Assembly (NCBI GenBank): GCA_018653085.1
Contig: JABIAY010000007.1
Location: 1-35,744, forward strand
Direction of reading: 5' to 3'
DNA: 35,744 nt
Source of the DNA: Nitrospina sp.
GTDB lineage: Bacteria; Nitrospinota; Nitrospinia; Nitrospinales; VA-1
The translations under genes were made by a program, and so were the position numbers. The notes under the pieces are model-generated. The model saw only the letters and a list, made by a program, of their open reading frames with translations, did not search any database and was not told where the DNA came from. Shown in pieces: positions 8,201 to 15,539 of the stretch. Position 1 is the first letter of the stretch. The number at the start of each line of letters is the position of its first letter.

Positions 8201-9286
8201 GGCCATATAAATGGATTGAAACCTTTTATCACAGGCAGACACCCGGTTCGAGCCCACGAGCTTTTAAGCCGACTGGATATTGAGCTCGCCAATACAAACA
8301 CGATCGACATCAGCCAGGCAACCAACCCATTGTTTGGCGGACTGGACGCACAGGGGACAATCACATCAAAAACAAAGTTGCGTCAATCTGCCGGAAAAAA
8401 ATTAAACGTGACAGGAAGCGTGGGGTTTGACCAGCTCAGCCTGTCTTCCGCAATAATATTGAAAAACCTTAACGGAACTTTCCCCTTCAGCAAAACCCTT
8501 CTGCTTGACCCAGAACAGATACAGGAAAAGTCCGCCGGTTTTTTTCCTGCGCAAAAAAAGTTCTTCACACGGTTGCGGGACTTCTCTCGTTATAAAAACA
8601 TCATCCGGGCCGAGTCTCTGGAAGTTGAGGGGCAAATCCTGAAAGATATCGGGCTTGATGTGGTGTTCAAGGACAATCGATTGATGGCGGAAAAATTTAT
8701 TTTTGATGTTCTCGGGGGAACGGTGGCAGGCAACCTGTTTTTGATTCAGGATCGGCAGGGCCCGGTCCTAAAATTTTCAACGGAGTTCGCCGGGATCGAC
8801 TCCTCGAAACTACTTGCCATACCTGTGGAGAAAAAAATCGATGCCAAAGTAGACGGCAACCTGCAAGTGGAACTGGAAATAAAAACCGGGTCTGAGGGCC
8901 AGCCGGTTTCCCTGGATCAATTGAGTGTGAAAATTGCCATCACCCGGATCGGGATAGAAACTCTGGACCGACTGCTTTTATTTATCGATCCGGAAGAGAG
9001 CAAACCGGCAATTATGGATACCCGCGCCAAACTCAAGCTGGCAACTCCCCACCGCGTAGAGGTCAGCCTGGAAAACGGCAACTTGAATGTGGAAGCATGG
9101 CTCAAAAGTGACCTGCTCGGAATCTTCAAAGCCCCCGAGCTGAAACGGGTTCCGATCGCGGCATTAAAACGGTTCAACACCATCCACGAACATCTGCAAG
9201 CCCTTAAAGACCTGCAACAAATATCAAATTACCTCTCTGCACGAGGACTGGAATTTAAGGATGAAAAAATGATTCTGCGCCACTAG
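5273..9286 (+). CDS. Very long AsmA-family envelope protein
   Basis: A 1337-residue protein with a basic cytoplasmic N-terminus (KKRKSASR), one membrane segment at about 28-48 (VYSLFFFLLLIASAGIVLEYF), and a long beta-rich periplasmic part of short alternating strands. The FFPAEKVRAIAEDKLSKKLN and DGMTLG stretches just after the membrane segment are typical of AsmA starts. The protein ends in a DGNLQVELEIKT and LENGNLNVEAWL region. AsmA/TamB/YhdP relatives form bridge-like structures thought to move phospholipids between inner and outer membranes or to help outer-membrane assembly; the assignment here is by architecture. The GTG at 5273 is chosen because the frame has no better start; its ribosome-binding site is weak. 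The TAG stop lies in a CCACTAG repeat motif. Confidence 0.83.
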   Translation: MKKDAENSQEEKPRPTAKKRKSASRILFRGLVYSLFFFLLLIASAGIVLEYFFPAEKVRAIAEDKLSKKLNLPLKIQKVSFSLLNGAKIDGMTLGTQPLARIKQVVLDYDLAQLLQGKLVINQVLVDHPQLTAVEKNGVWNFQPLLDLAKPNPSAAVQSKPKTLPTLPLAQIDIKELTIRQASARLDQGGKLSAHIDGLSLEARGKASLNAIDLNLKVLLNPDAGKPETPNIGFQSTGDMSFQSRVSTDLEFSANDLNRLFVSGAFGLQNNQLHRGTSPLPSPDVAVEMEAKVSLQPEMLNLKKLWLSLGKNNRIKVSGSAANFTKDPSFTLMVNEASLQLEDLLAWGKQWVPPLSGRGLLKAEAVKVSGQLPGFVLKTLNMSGGTLSTKNLWVNHPGQNTRLEDMNTKVELKEIVLHDSQLEKAAVNINMQLKKAAIQQAEIKDWNQSLDLTVNGMDEALFKFSTDMKSAHYDHPQAKEIFLPVHVEGSGHLNKSDLNKLKLSYRLGTKDLASGTVTGSMKNFGKGSLQLKQNLSLNLAELAHRLPKKFAAGLDKNLKGTARTQTSVTGRLNKKFLPVELKGQANFQLEGLTVSQPSLSINDLNTRVAFPLEFHADKGVLISHVEFHTDFKNAKAPNAWQINALKLDSEIKTKAFHNLKSDFGTLPVQIDSRITLQSLSHPDLSLAGIKTEFSLKTDLKADDLRNTRAEGNLSFKNLSAMKMLKIGGGSSRFDLDVHDKSLTRVRISQKTKINKPSFHRDDLELALKSISLETSSRQNLKAGEVDIDTFILQAPNLVTARLKAALKEWGKTFAIEGQIEKLQLASLWNHLPNTFKSDQENLKIGGTLDVALKTKGSLPDNKGPATKSLWSRLLVPANTQTPVEISAEVKLHNGLLNFPENQETKNIRAEALNTKTKLAFKNGHGDLSGSFSGKLEGLGEIALNPEFEFHYALDNLDTLKVKQHKLKLINVEHSLEGHINGLKPFITGRHPVRAHELLSRLDIELANTNTIDISQATNPLFGGLDAQGTITSKTKLRQSAGKKLNVTGSVGFDQLSLSSAIILKNLNGTFPFSKTLLLDPEQIQEKSAGFFPAQKKFFTRLRDFSRYKNIIRAESLEVEGQILKDIGLDVVFKDNRLMAEKFIFDVLGGTVAGNLFLIQDRQGPVLKFSTEFAGIDSSKLLAIPVEKKIDAKVDGNLQVELEIKTGSEGQPVSLDQLSVKIAITRIGIETLDRLLLFIDPEESKPAIMDTRAKLKLATPHRVEVSLENGNLNVEAWLKSDLLGIFKAPELKRVPIAALKRFNTIHEHLQALKDLQQISNYLSARGLEFKDEKMILRH

Positions 9287-9447
9287 CCCACTCCCGTGGG
9301 AGGGAGTATCGCAATTACCTTTTAAGCTGAGAATATCGTTGCTAGCCTAAAAAAGTGGCTGCACACTGGCCCCACGCCTAGTGGGCCGAGACAACTCTTT
9401 GCCCGCAAAATAAAGATATTGCTCATTTCCTCAAGGCGTAGCCTTGT
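9280..9447. repeat. Mosaic intergenic repeat, locus 7 (modules A, D, A, F)
   Basis: The locus starts at the AsmA stop (CCACTAG, then a CCCAC-TCC-CGTGGG type stem). It continues with a diverged D (TTTTAAGCTGAGAATATCG, TTGCTAGCC), module A TGGCCCCACGCCTAGTGG (9367-9384), a truncated second D (GCCGAGACAACTCTTTGC) and module F (9424-9447), whose core AAGGC-GTA-GCCTT is a hairpin. It reaches almost to the next gene. Confidence 0.75.
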
Positions 9448-9449
9448 TG

Positions 9450-10358
9450 TTAGTTGACATCACGCCGGGTAGCTGAGGAAGTTTTGTTGAGTTCTTTCAA
9501 AACCGATTCGGCTTCTGCCTCGACTTCTTCCCGCTTCCTCCATTCCCAGACTTTCAAATGGGAGCCCATATAATAGGAGTGGTCCAAGAGAGATTCTCCG
9601 TCCATCAACCCCCACTTGCCATCCTCGGTCTCAGTCAGCGCTTCATAGATGGGGTTTTCCACCGAAGTAAAAAAAAGCTCCATATCTTCGGGGCTGATGG
9701 GTTTCTCCAGCAGGACTTTTATAGCGGTATCATCCATTTCGTAATCGTCTTTTATGCTTTTCAAAGCCTCTTCCCGGGAACTACCCGCTTTCATTTTATT
9801 TCCAATCTCATCCTCAATCGCTTTGTTGCGCTTGGCGAATGGATAATGCGTGTAGCCAAGGTCTTGACCAATATGAAAATCCAGATCCGGAAAATATAAA
9901 TAGGCCCAGTCATCAAAATCGACCTGAATGCCCTCGGAGATACCGTACTCCTTTGCCTTTTCAGGAGATTCCAGAACCAACTGATTGTGGATTTTCACAA
10001 ACCGTCTCATGCTGTCATAAACCAACGCATGAAAATAGGCGTTCATACGGTACCAGTTATTGGAAGAACTATGACCGTTGGCCAGTTTCCGGAGCAAAAG
10101 CATGATGGTATCCGCATCGGCAAATCCGTGGGAAACAGGAAAAGCACCCTTGAGGTAATCGCTCAGCTTTTCCTCATCCCCGGCCAATTTTTGCGTATTG
10201 AGTTGCAAATGGTTCTTCGCGTAATCCAGCGCATGATAAACCAACCGTTCATGGTTCAGCTTTCGCTGGTACTCCATATACTGTTTTAACTCATCGTTTT
10301 CAGACTCTTTCGAGGTTTTGGGCTGACCTTGGGTAATATCTTTGGCAAAAGCTAACAT
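9450..10358 (-). CDS. Uncharacterised 302-residue soluble protein
   Basis: I do not recognise this protein. It has no signal peptide or membrane segment. It is acidic to neutral and mostly helical, with a charged N-terminus (SKESENDELKQYMEYQRKL), a conserved-looking middle (ADADTIMLLLRKLANG, then NNWYRMNAYFHALVYDSMRRF at about 102-122), an aromatic/acidic block (DDWAYLYFPDLDFHIG, about 150-165) followed by YTHYPFAKRN, a helical stretch, and LLDHSYYMGSHLKVWEWRKREE near the end. Many His, Tyr and Trp residues in YTHYPF and DHSYYMGSHLKVWEW could be metal or ligand contacts, but that is a guess. A GAGAGAGAA stretch precedes the ATG at 10358. It is divergent from hflK and flanked by repeats at its 3' end. 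Confidence 0.78.
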   Translation of the reverse strand: MLAFAKDITQGQPKTSKESENDELKQYMEYQRKLNHERLVYHALDYAKNHLQLNTQKLAGDEEKLSDYLKGAFPVSHGFADADTIMLLLRKLANGHSSSNNWYRMNAYFHALVYDSMRRFVKIHNQLVLESPEKAKEYGISEGIQVDFDDWAYLYFPDLDFHIGQDLGYTHYPFAKRNKAIEDEIGNKMKAGSSREEALKSIKDDYEMDDTAIKVLLEKPISPEDMELFFTSVENPIYEALTETEDGKWGLMDGESLLDHSYYMGSHLKVWEWRKREEVEAEAESVLKELNKTSSATRRDVN

Positions 10359-10392
10359 TTCTCTCTCTTATTAAATTGGTTTGGAAAGCCTC

Positions 10393-10421
10393 ATTCTGAC
10401 GTTTTAGGGGATTGATTTCAA
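10393..10421 (-). promoter_or_regulatory. Candidate sigma-70 promoter for the 302-residue protein gene
   Basis: On the minus strand TTGAAA (10421-10416) is followed after 17 nt by CAGAAT (10398-10393), about 35-60 nt upstream of the ATG at 10358. The -10 match is only partial. The rest of the divergent spacer (10359-10554) holds a TATAAT at 10524-10529 and TTGACA at 10484-10489, but their spacing (34 nt) does not fit one promoter for hflK. Confidence 0.35.
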
Positions 10422-10554
10422 GGTATTTTAATCCGCCAGCACTATTTGTTCTTCTTGTGGAACTATTGCCCTAATCGGTATAATTGACAAGGCTTGAGCA
10501 GTCTGATAGCGTAACGCAATTATTATAATGTTTCATTTTCTGGTGATATAAAGT

Positions 10555-11601
10555 ATGCCTTGGGACGATTTACACGAGCCGAAAGGCTCCGAAGACCGAT
10601 TTAAAGGAAGTGGCGGACAAGGAGGTGGAGGCCCGATAAAACCACCTTTTGATATTCCGCAAATTAAAATTCCGCAGTTCAAACCCTCCATGGTGCTATG
10701 GATCATCCTCGCCCTGCTTGTGGTATGGATTCTGCCGGGAACTTTTTATTTTGTCGAACCGGATGAAGAAGGCGTGGTCACCCGATTTGGGAAATTTCAC
10801 CGCACCACGTCACCCGGGTTGCATTTCAAATTTCCATCTCCCGTTGAGCATGCCGCGACACCCAAAATTCGTCAGGTACGCAGGGCAGAAATCGGTTTCA
10901 GAGCTTCCGAAGGAAGACCCATACAGAAAGTTCCCGCCGAATCTCTCATGCTGACAGGGGATCAAAATATTATTGATATCAATTTCGTTGTTCAGTACCG
11001 GATCATGGATTCAGTACAGTACCTGTTCAATGTGCGACGACCGCATAAACTGATTCGCGATTCCGCCGAGACGGTCATTCGCGGAATCACTGGTAGCAAA
11101 AAGATTGATGAGGCGCTGACCACCGGCAAGGCGGAAATTCAGATTCTCGCCAAGGACCAGATTCAAGCACTCCTTGATAAGTATCAATCCGGCCTGCAGA
11201 TCGTGACCGTTCAGCTTCAGGATGTACATCCCCCGGAGCAGGTCGCGGCCGCGTTCAAGGATGTTGTCAGTGCCCGGGAAGATAAAGAGCGAATGATCAA
11301 CGAAGCCCAGGGTTACCGTAACGCGGTCATCCCGGAGGCACGTGGACAGGCAGCACAAATAGTCCGCGTGGCAGAAGGGTATCGGGAGCAAACCATCAAA
11401 AGGGCAGAAGGTGACGCGAATCGTTTCATAAAACAATATACGGAGTACAAAAAAGCTCCGGACATCACCCGCAAAAGGATTTATCTTGAAACCATGGAAG
11501 AAGTTCTGCCGGACATCAAAAAGTTTATTATGGGAAAAAAGGGGAGTGGCGTTTTGCCGATCCTGCCTCTAGGCAACAACCCGCTGGGAGGTAATAAATA
11601 G
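10555..11601 (+). CDS. hflK: HflK, membrane SPFH protein regulating FtsH
   Basis: HflK forms with HflC a large inner-membrane complex that surrounds and restrains the FtsH protease. The 348 residues show a Gly-rich N-terminus (KGSGGQGGGGPIKPP, 17-31), one membrane anchor at about 46-65, the start of the SPFH/band 7 domain (YFVEPDEEGVVTRFGKF, 65-81), VPAESLMLTGDQNIIDINFVVQY, and the long C-terminal helix (EDKERMINEAQGYRNAVIPEARG, AEGYREQTIKRAEGDANRF). Order and length fit HflK. It starts at the ATG 10555 behind a weak GGTGAT site and is separated from hflC by 2 nt, so the two are co-transcribed. Confidence 0.93.
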   Translation: MPWDDLHEPKGSEDRFKGSGGQGGGGPIKPPFDIPQIKIPQFKPSMVLWIILALLVVWILPGTFYFVEPDEEGVVTRFGKFHRTTSPGLHFKFPSPVEHAATPKIRQVRRAEIGFRASEGRPIQKVPAESLMLTGDQNIIDINFVVQYRIMDSVQYLFNVRRPHKLIRDSAETVIRGITGSKKIDEALTTGKAEIQILAKDQIQALLDKYQSGLQIVTVQLQDVHPPEQVAAAFKDVVSAREDKERMINEAQGYRNAVIPEARGQAAQIVRVAEGYREQTIKRAEGDANRFIKQYTEYKKAPDITRKRIYLETMEEVLPDIKKFIMGKKGSGVLPILPLGNNPLGGNK

Positions 11602-11603
11602 TT

Positions 11604-12455
11604 ATGAAACAAAATTCTCTGATTATAGGCGGCGTTATCGCCATCGTTATCTTATCGTCTTCCATGTTCACGGTCCATATGACCCAGAACGCAGTGGTGT
11701 TGGAACTGCAGAAACCCAAAGAGATCATCACCGAGCCCGGACTTTATTTCAAGGTTCCGTTCTTCCAGCAGGTCCGTTACTTTTCCAAGCAGTTACTGGA
11801 TAACGATTCCAATCCGGCCGAGGTTATCACCAAGGACAAAAAAAACCTGCTGATTGATAACTTCACCATGTTCAAAATCGTCGACCCTTTGAAATTCCTG
11901 GAAACCGTTCGCGGGGAACGGGGTGCACGGGCCCGCTTGGACGATATCATCTATTCCGAGTTGCGGGTTGAAATTGGTACCCATGGTTTGCGCGATATCG
12001 TCACAGAAACCCGGAACGCGATTATGGCCAAGGTTACCCAGGAAGCAAATATCAAAGCCGCGGAATATGGTATTGAGGTGGTCGAGGTACGCATCAAGCG
12101 CACCGACCTGCCGCCTGAAATCGCCAATTCCATTTTTAACCGGATGCGCACAGAACGCGAGCGGATCGCCATGGAATACCGTTCTGAGGGAAAAGAAGAA
12201 GCCACCAAAATTCGCGCTGAAACGGATAAAGAAAAAACCATTCTGGTCGCCGAAGCCTACAAACAGGAACAGATAGTTCGGGGTGAAGGAGACGCCATGG
12301 CAACCAAAATTTACGCGGATGCTTTCAGCAAAGACCAGAAATTTTATTCTTTCATGCGCTCCATGGAAGCTTACAAGAACTCCTTAAAAACCGACACCAC
12401 TCTCCTTATGTCTGAGGATTCCGATTTCCTGGGGTTCCTGAACAAATCCAAGTAA
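11604..12455 (+). CDS. hflC: HflC, membrane SPFH protein, partner of HflK
   Basis: The 283-residue protein has a membrane anchor at about 6-25 (LIIGGVIAIVILSSSMFTV) with most of the protein on the periplasmic side, as known for HflC. The band 7 domain follows (TEPGLYFKVPFFQQVRYFSKQL, then NLLIDNFTMFKIVDPLKFL), with the HflC-type segments SELRVEIGTHGLRDIVTETR, GIEVVEVRIKRTDLPPEI and FNRMRTERERIAMEYRSEGKEEA. The C-terminal helix ends in GEGDAMATKIYADAFSKDQKFYSFMRSMEAYK, which is diagnostic of HflC. GGGAGG at the end of hflK serves as its ribosome-binding site. The next gene, trkA, starts 86 nt downstream. Confidence 0.94.
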   Translation: MKQNSLIIGGVIAIVILSSSMFTVHMTQNAVVLELQKPKEIITEPGLYFKVPFFQQVRYFSKQLLDNDSNPAEVITKDKKNLLIDNFTMFKIVDPLKFLETVRGERGARARLDDIIYSELRVEIGTHGLRDIVTETRNAIMAKVTQEANIKAAEYGIEVVEVRIKRTDLPPEIANSIFNRMRTERERIAMEYRSEGKEEATKIRAETDKEKTILVAEAYKQEQIVRGEGDAMATKIYADAFSKDQKFYSFMRSMEAYKNSLKTDTTLLMSEDSDFLGFLNKSK

Positions 12456-12488
12456 AATTTTCTCCTTAACCGGAGTGGCAAAAATCAT

Positions 12489-12524
12489 GGGATATCCCTA
12501 TTATATAAAGTGAGAACCGTTCTC
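12489..12524. promoter_or_regulatory. Paired palindromes upstream of trkA
   Basis: Two perfect palindromes lie close together: GGGATATCCC (12489-12498) and GAGAAC-C-GTTCTC (12512-12524). Between them is TATTATATAAAG, which could hold a -10 element; TGGCAA 17 nt upstream of TATTAT is a poor -35. The arrangement fits an operator around a transcription start for trkAH, or a hairpin in the hflC-trkA message. This is inference from position only. Confidence 0.35.
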
Positions 12525-12541
12525 TCAACTTATCAGGTGAC

Positions 12542-13909
12542 ATGAGAATACTCATTGTGGGTGCGGGTATAGTCGGATTCAACCTTGCGCAGGAACTTTC
12601 ACAGGAAGGCCATGATATCGCTATCGTGGATCAGGATCCGGAAAGAATCCGGCGCATTGCTGACACGCTGGATGTTTTGGCTGTTGAAGGCAACGCCTGC
12701 CTGCCCAGCGTACTCATGAAGGCGGGAATCAAATCCTCCGAAATGGTCATCGCAGTCACTGAACGCGATGAAATCAATTTATTCTCCTGTTTTCTGGCCT
12801 CCCGGTTTGAGGTTCCCAAGAAATTCGCAAGACTCCGGAACCGGGAGTTCACCGAAAATGGCAGGGTTTTCTCTCCAGAAGAACTGTTCATCGATCAGGC
12901 CATCAACCCCGGTCAGATCATTGTCGAAACCATCCTGAAAATTCTCGAGACTCCCGGCGTGGTCAGCGTCGCGGAATTTGCCGATGGCGAAGTTCTACTG
13001 CGGGAATTTGATGTGCCGGAAAACGCCCCCATTGCCAACAAGAGCATTCAGGATATCCGCAGTATCACGCAAATGGATTCGTTTCTGATTGTCGCCATTG
13101 TTCGCGATGGAGAACTGGTCATTCCCAAAGACCAGGATATCATTCAGGCCGGAGATCGGTTTTACACCTTGGTCGACAAGGAGTTTTTGCCTTTCCTCCT
13201 CCCCATGCTGAACCGGACCATGGAGAATGTGGAGAAAATCATTATTTATGGAGCCACGTCCACATCCATTGATCTGGCCAAGACTCTGGAAGAAACCATG
13301 CGTGACGTTTGCATCATAGAACCTGACAGGGAAAAGGCGCATCGGGCCGCAGACAAGCTTGAGCGAACACTGGTCCAGCATGGCAGTGGCACCGACATGG
13401 ACTTGTTTAACGAGATCAATATGAAGGATGCCGATTTTTTCCTGGCCCTTTCCCACGACGATGAAAACAATATTCTTTCTGCCCTGTTGGCAAAAAAGCA
13501 TGGTGCCAAACGTGCCCTGGTCATCACCCACGACCCGGAATACCTGCCCATTCTGGATTCCATCGGCATGGACATCACCATCAACCCACGACTCATCGCG
13601 GTCAGCTCTATCCTGAAACATTTGCGCAAAGGCCAGGTGATGTCAGTCTTCAAGCTGATTGAGGATGCCGAGGTGATGGAGATTGGGGTGACTGAAAACT
13701 CTTCTATCGTCAACAAGAAAATAGGCAAAATAAAATTCCCAAAAGATGCGCTCATCGGGGCTCTCCTCAGAAAGGGAGAAATGTTGCTCCCCAATGACGA
13801 TGTCACCTTAGAAGCGGGTGACTCGGTCATCGTAGTGGCCTTACCCGGAACAATCGAAAAAATCGAAAAACTGTTCGACCGCAAAAGATCTTTCCTTCCT
13901 TTCCGATGA
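12542..13909 (+). CDS. trkA: TrkA, cytoplasmic NAD-binding regulator of Trk potassium uptake
   Basis: TrkA forms the gating ring of the Trk K+ transporter and binds NAD(H) or nucleotides. The 455 residues show the full two-fold layout of TrkA: Rossmann RCK_N domain 1 with GAGIVG (7-12), RCK_C domain 1 (about 140-225, ending VDKEFLPF), RCK_N domain 2 (about 232-345) and RCK_C domain 2 (about 370-452, SVFKLIEDAEVMEIGV). The second Rossmann loop reads YGATSTS rather than the usual Gly-rich GGGxIG, so its nucleotide binding may be weak or altered. AGGTGAC sits just before the ATG. The stop overlaps the start of trkH by 4 nt (ATGA), showing translational coupling. Confidence 0.94.
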   Translation: MRILIVGAGIVGFNLAQELSQEGHDIAIVDQDPERIRRIADTLDVLAVEGNACLPSVLMKAGIKSSEMVIAVTERDEINLFSCFLASRFEVPKKFARLRNREFTENGRVFSPEELFIDQAINPGQIIVETILKILETPGVVSVAEFADGEVLLREFDVPENAPIANKSIQDIRSITQMDSFLIVAIVRDGELVIPKDQDIIQAGDRFYTLVDKEFLPFLLPMLNRTMENVEKIIIYGATSTSIDLAKTLEETMRDVCIIEPDREKAHRAADKLERTLVQHGSGTDMDLFNEINMKDADFFLALSHDDENNILSALLAKKHGAKRALVITHDPEYLPILDSIGMDITINPRLIAVSSILKHLRKGQVMSVFKLIEDAEVMEIGVTENSSIVNKKIGKIKFPKDALIGALLRKGEMLLPNDDVTLEAGDSVIVVALPGTIEKIEKLFDRKRSFLPFR

Positions 13910-15378
13910 ATATACGGGCTATTTTCAATGTCGTAGGAGTTTTACTGGTACTGCTTTCCGGGTTGACCCTGGCCCCCATAGGCGTTTCGTGGTATTTCGG
14001 CCATGCTCCTATGGAGGGTTTCATGTCTGAGACCTTGGCATTTAGCTGGACGTTTGGTCTCAGCCTGGTATCCGGTCTGATATTATGGAAACTGTTCCCT
14101 TCCGGACTGGACAAACTTCGGGACCGTGAAGGGTTTGCCATTGTCACTGTTTCCTGGCTGTCGATATCCGCGTTCGGTGCGCTACCACTCTATTTGAGCG
14201 GAACCTGCCCGGAATTCATTGATGCGTTTTTTGAAAGCACCAGCGGATTCACCACCACCGGAGCTTCTATCCTTCAGGATATCGATGTCGTGCCTCACGG
14301 CATCCTGTTCTGGAGAAACCTGATGCAGTGGGTCGGGGGAATGGGCATTATTCTTCTTTCCCTGGCTATCTTTCCCATGCTGGGGATCGGGAGCTTCCAT
14401 CTGTTCAAGGCGGAAATTCCCGGCGGATCTACTGTGGAACAAACACAACCTCGTTTGGTCGAAACAGCCAAAATCCTGTGGAAAACATATCTGGCCCTGA
14501 CCCTCATCGAAGTTTTTGCCCTGCGATTTGCCGGCCTGAACTGGTTCGATGCGGTTTGTCACACTTTTTCCACCGTTGCAACAGGTGGGTTTTCGCCGCA
14601 TAACGGAAGCATTGGTGTTTTTAACAATGTTTATATTGAGAGCATCATCATTCTCTTCATGTTTCTGGGAGGCATCAACTTTGCCTTGCACTTTCAACTG
14701 GTTCGAGGAAATTTTTCCGTCATCTTCAAGAACCCGGAGTTCAAGGCGTATTGCGGAATGCTTCTCACCGGTATATTGCTTGTAACCTGGAGCCTTACCG
14801 GGGTTTCCGATGGAGGTGACGCCAGCCAGGCATTTCGCAGTGCCGCCTTCACTGTAGTTTCCATCAACACCACCACGGGTTTTGTCACCGATGATTTCAA
14901 CTTGTGGCCGGAATATTTAAAACTTTTTATGGTCGCGATCATGATGGTAGGAGGGTGCTCGGGCTCCACCAGCGGGTCTTTCAAAGTAATTCGATTTATC
15001 ATCCTGCTAAAAATCATTATGCGGGAACTTAAAAAACTGGTACACCCACGTGCCATCTTCCATGTCAAAGTGGGAGATAAAGCCATTGACGCAGATGACC
15101 TCTCCAATGTTGCCGCTTTAACTTTCCTGTTTATCGGCTTTTCCGCTTTAGGTGGGGTACTTCTCTCGGCGATGGGTGTAGACCTCACCACAGCGTTGTC
15201 AGCGACAGTGGCTTCATTGTTCAACATAGGCCCTGGGTTAGGCAGTGTAGGTGCGATGGGAAATTATGCGGAAATTCCGGCTTTGGGAAAAGGCCTCCTC
15301 ATCATTTTCATGTTGTTGGGAAGGCTTGAAATATACGGTGTTATATTGCTTTTTCTGCCTATGGCGTGGCGGAAATAA
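13906..15378 (+). CDS. trkH: TrkH-type potassium transporter, membrane subunit
   Basis: The 490-residue integral membrane protein is the K+-conducting subunit of Trk. Four pore-loop selectivity filters typical of the Trk/Ktr/HKT superfamily can be read: TSGFTTTGAS (112-121), TVATGGFSPHNGS, SINTTTGFVTDDF and ASLFNIGPGLGSVG. GGCSGSTSGSFKVIR, a conserved TrkH/KtrB segment in the helix that gates the pore, precedes the last filter. Each filter keeps its Gly. The length fits TrkH. The start overlaps the trkA stop. At the C-terminus MLLGRLEIYGVILLF is the usual TrkH ending. Confidence 0.95.
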   Translation: MNIRAIFNVVGVLLVLLSGLTLAPIGVSWYFGHAPMEGFMSETLAFSWTFGLSLVSGLILWKLFPSGLDKLRDREGFAIVTVSWLSISAFGALPLYLSGTCPEFIDAFFESTSGFTTTGASILQDIDVVPHGILFWRNLMQWVGGMGIILLSLAIFPMLGIGSFHLFKAEIPGGSTVEQTQPRLVETAKILWKTYLALTLIEVFALRFAGLNWFDAVCHTFSTVATGGFSPHNGSIGVFNNVYIESIIILFMFLGGINFALHFQLVRGNFSVIFKNPEFKAYCGMLLTGILLVTWSLTGVSDGGDASQAFRSAAFTVVSINTTTGFVTDDFNLWPEYLKLFMVAIMMVGGCSGSTSGSFKVIRFIILLKIIMRELKKLVHPRAIFHVKVGDKAIDADDLSNVAALTFLFIGFSALGGVLLSAMGVDLTTALSATVASLFNIGPGLGSVGAMGNYAEIPALGKGLLIIFMLLGRLEIYGVILLFLPMAWRK

Positions 15379-15539
15379 GATTTGATTTTGAATAAACAAT
15401 AAATTAGAATTTCGGGTTCCCGGTCTGAGCTTTACCCTTGGCAAACCCAAAAACTCACGGGGAACAGCCTGTCTGGTTTTATTGAACTTAACTATCGGAG
15501 ACCCAAGGTATCTCTGATTCGTAAAGGAATTTAAATAGC

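Noticed and set aside
10484..10529. Promoter for hflK from TTGACA (10484) and TATAAT (10524)
   Set aside because: The hexamers are 34 nt apart and cannot form one sigma-70 promoter.
12995..13884. Two long minus-strand frames opposite trkA
   Set aside because: Antisense shadows of conserved Rossmann and RCK domains.
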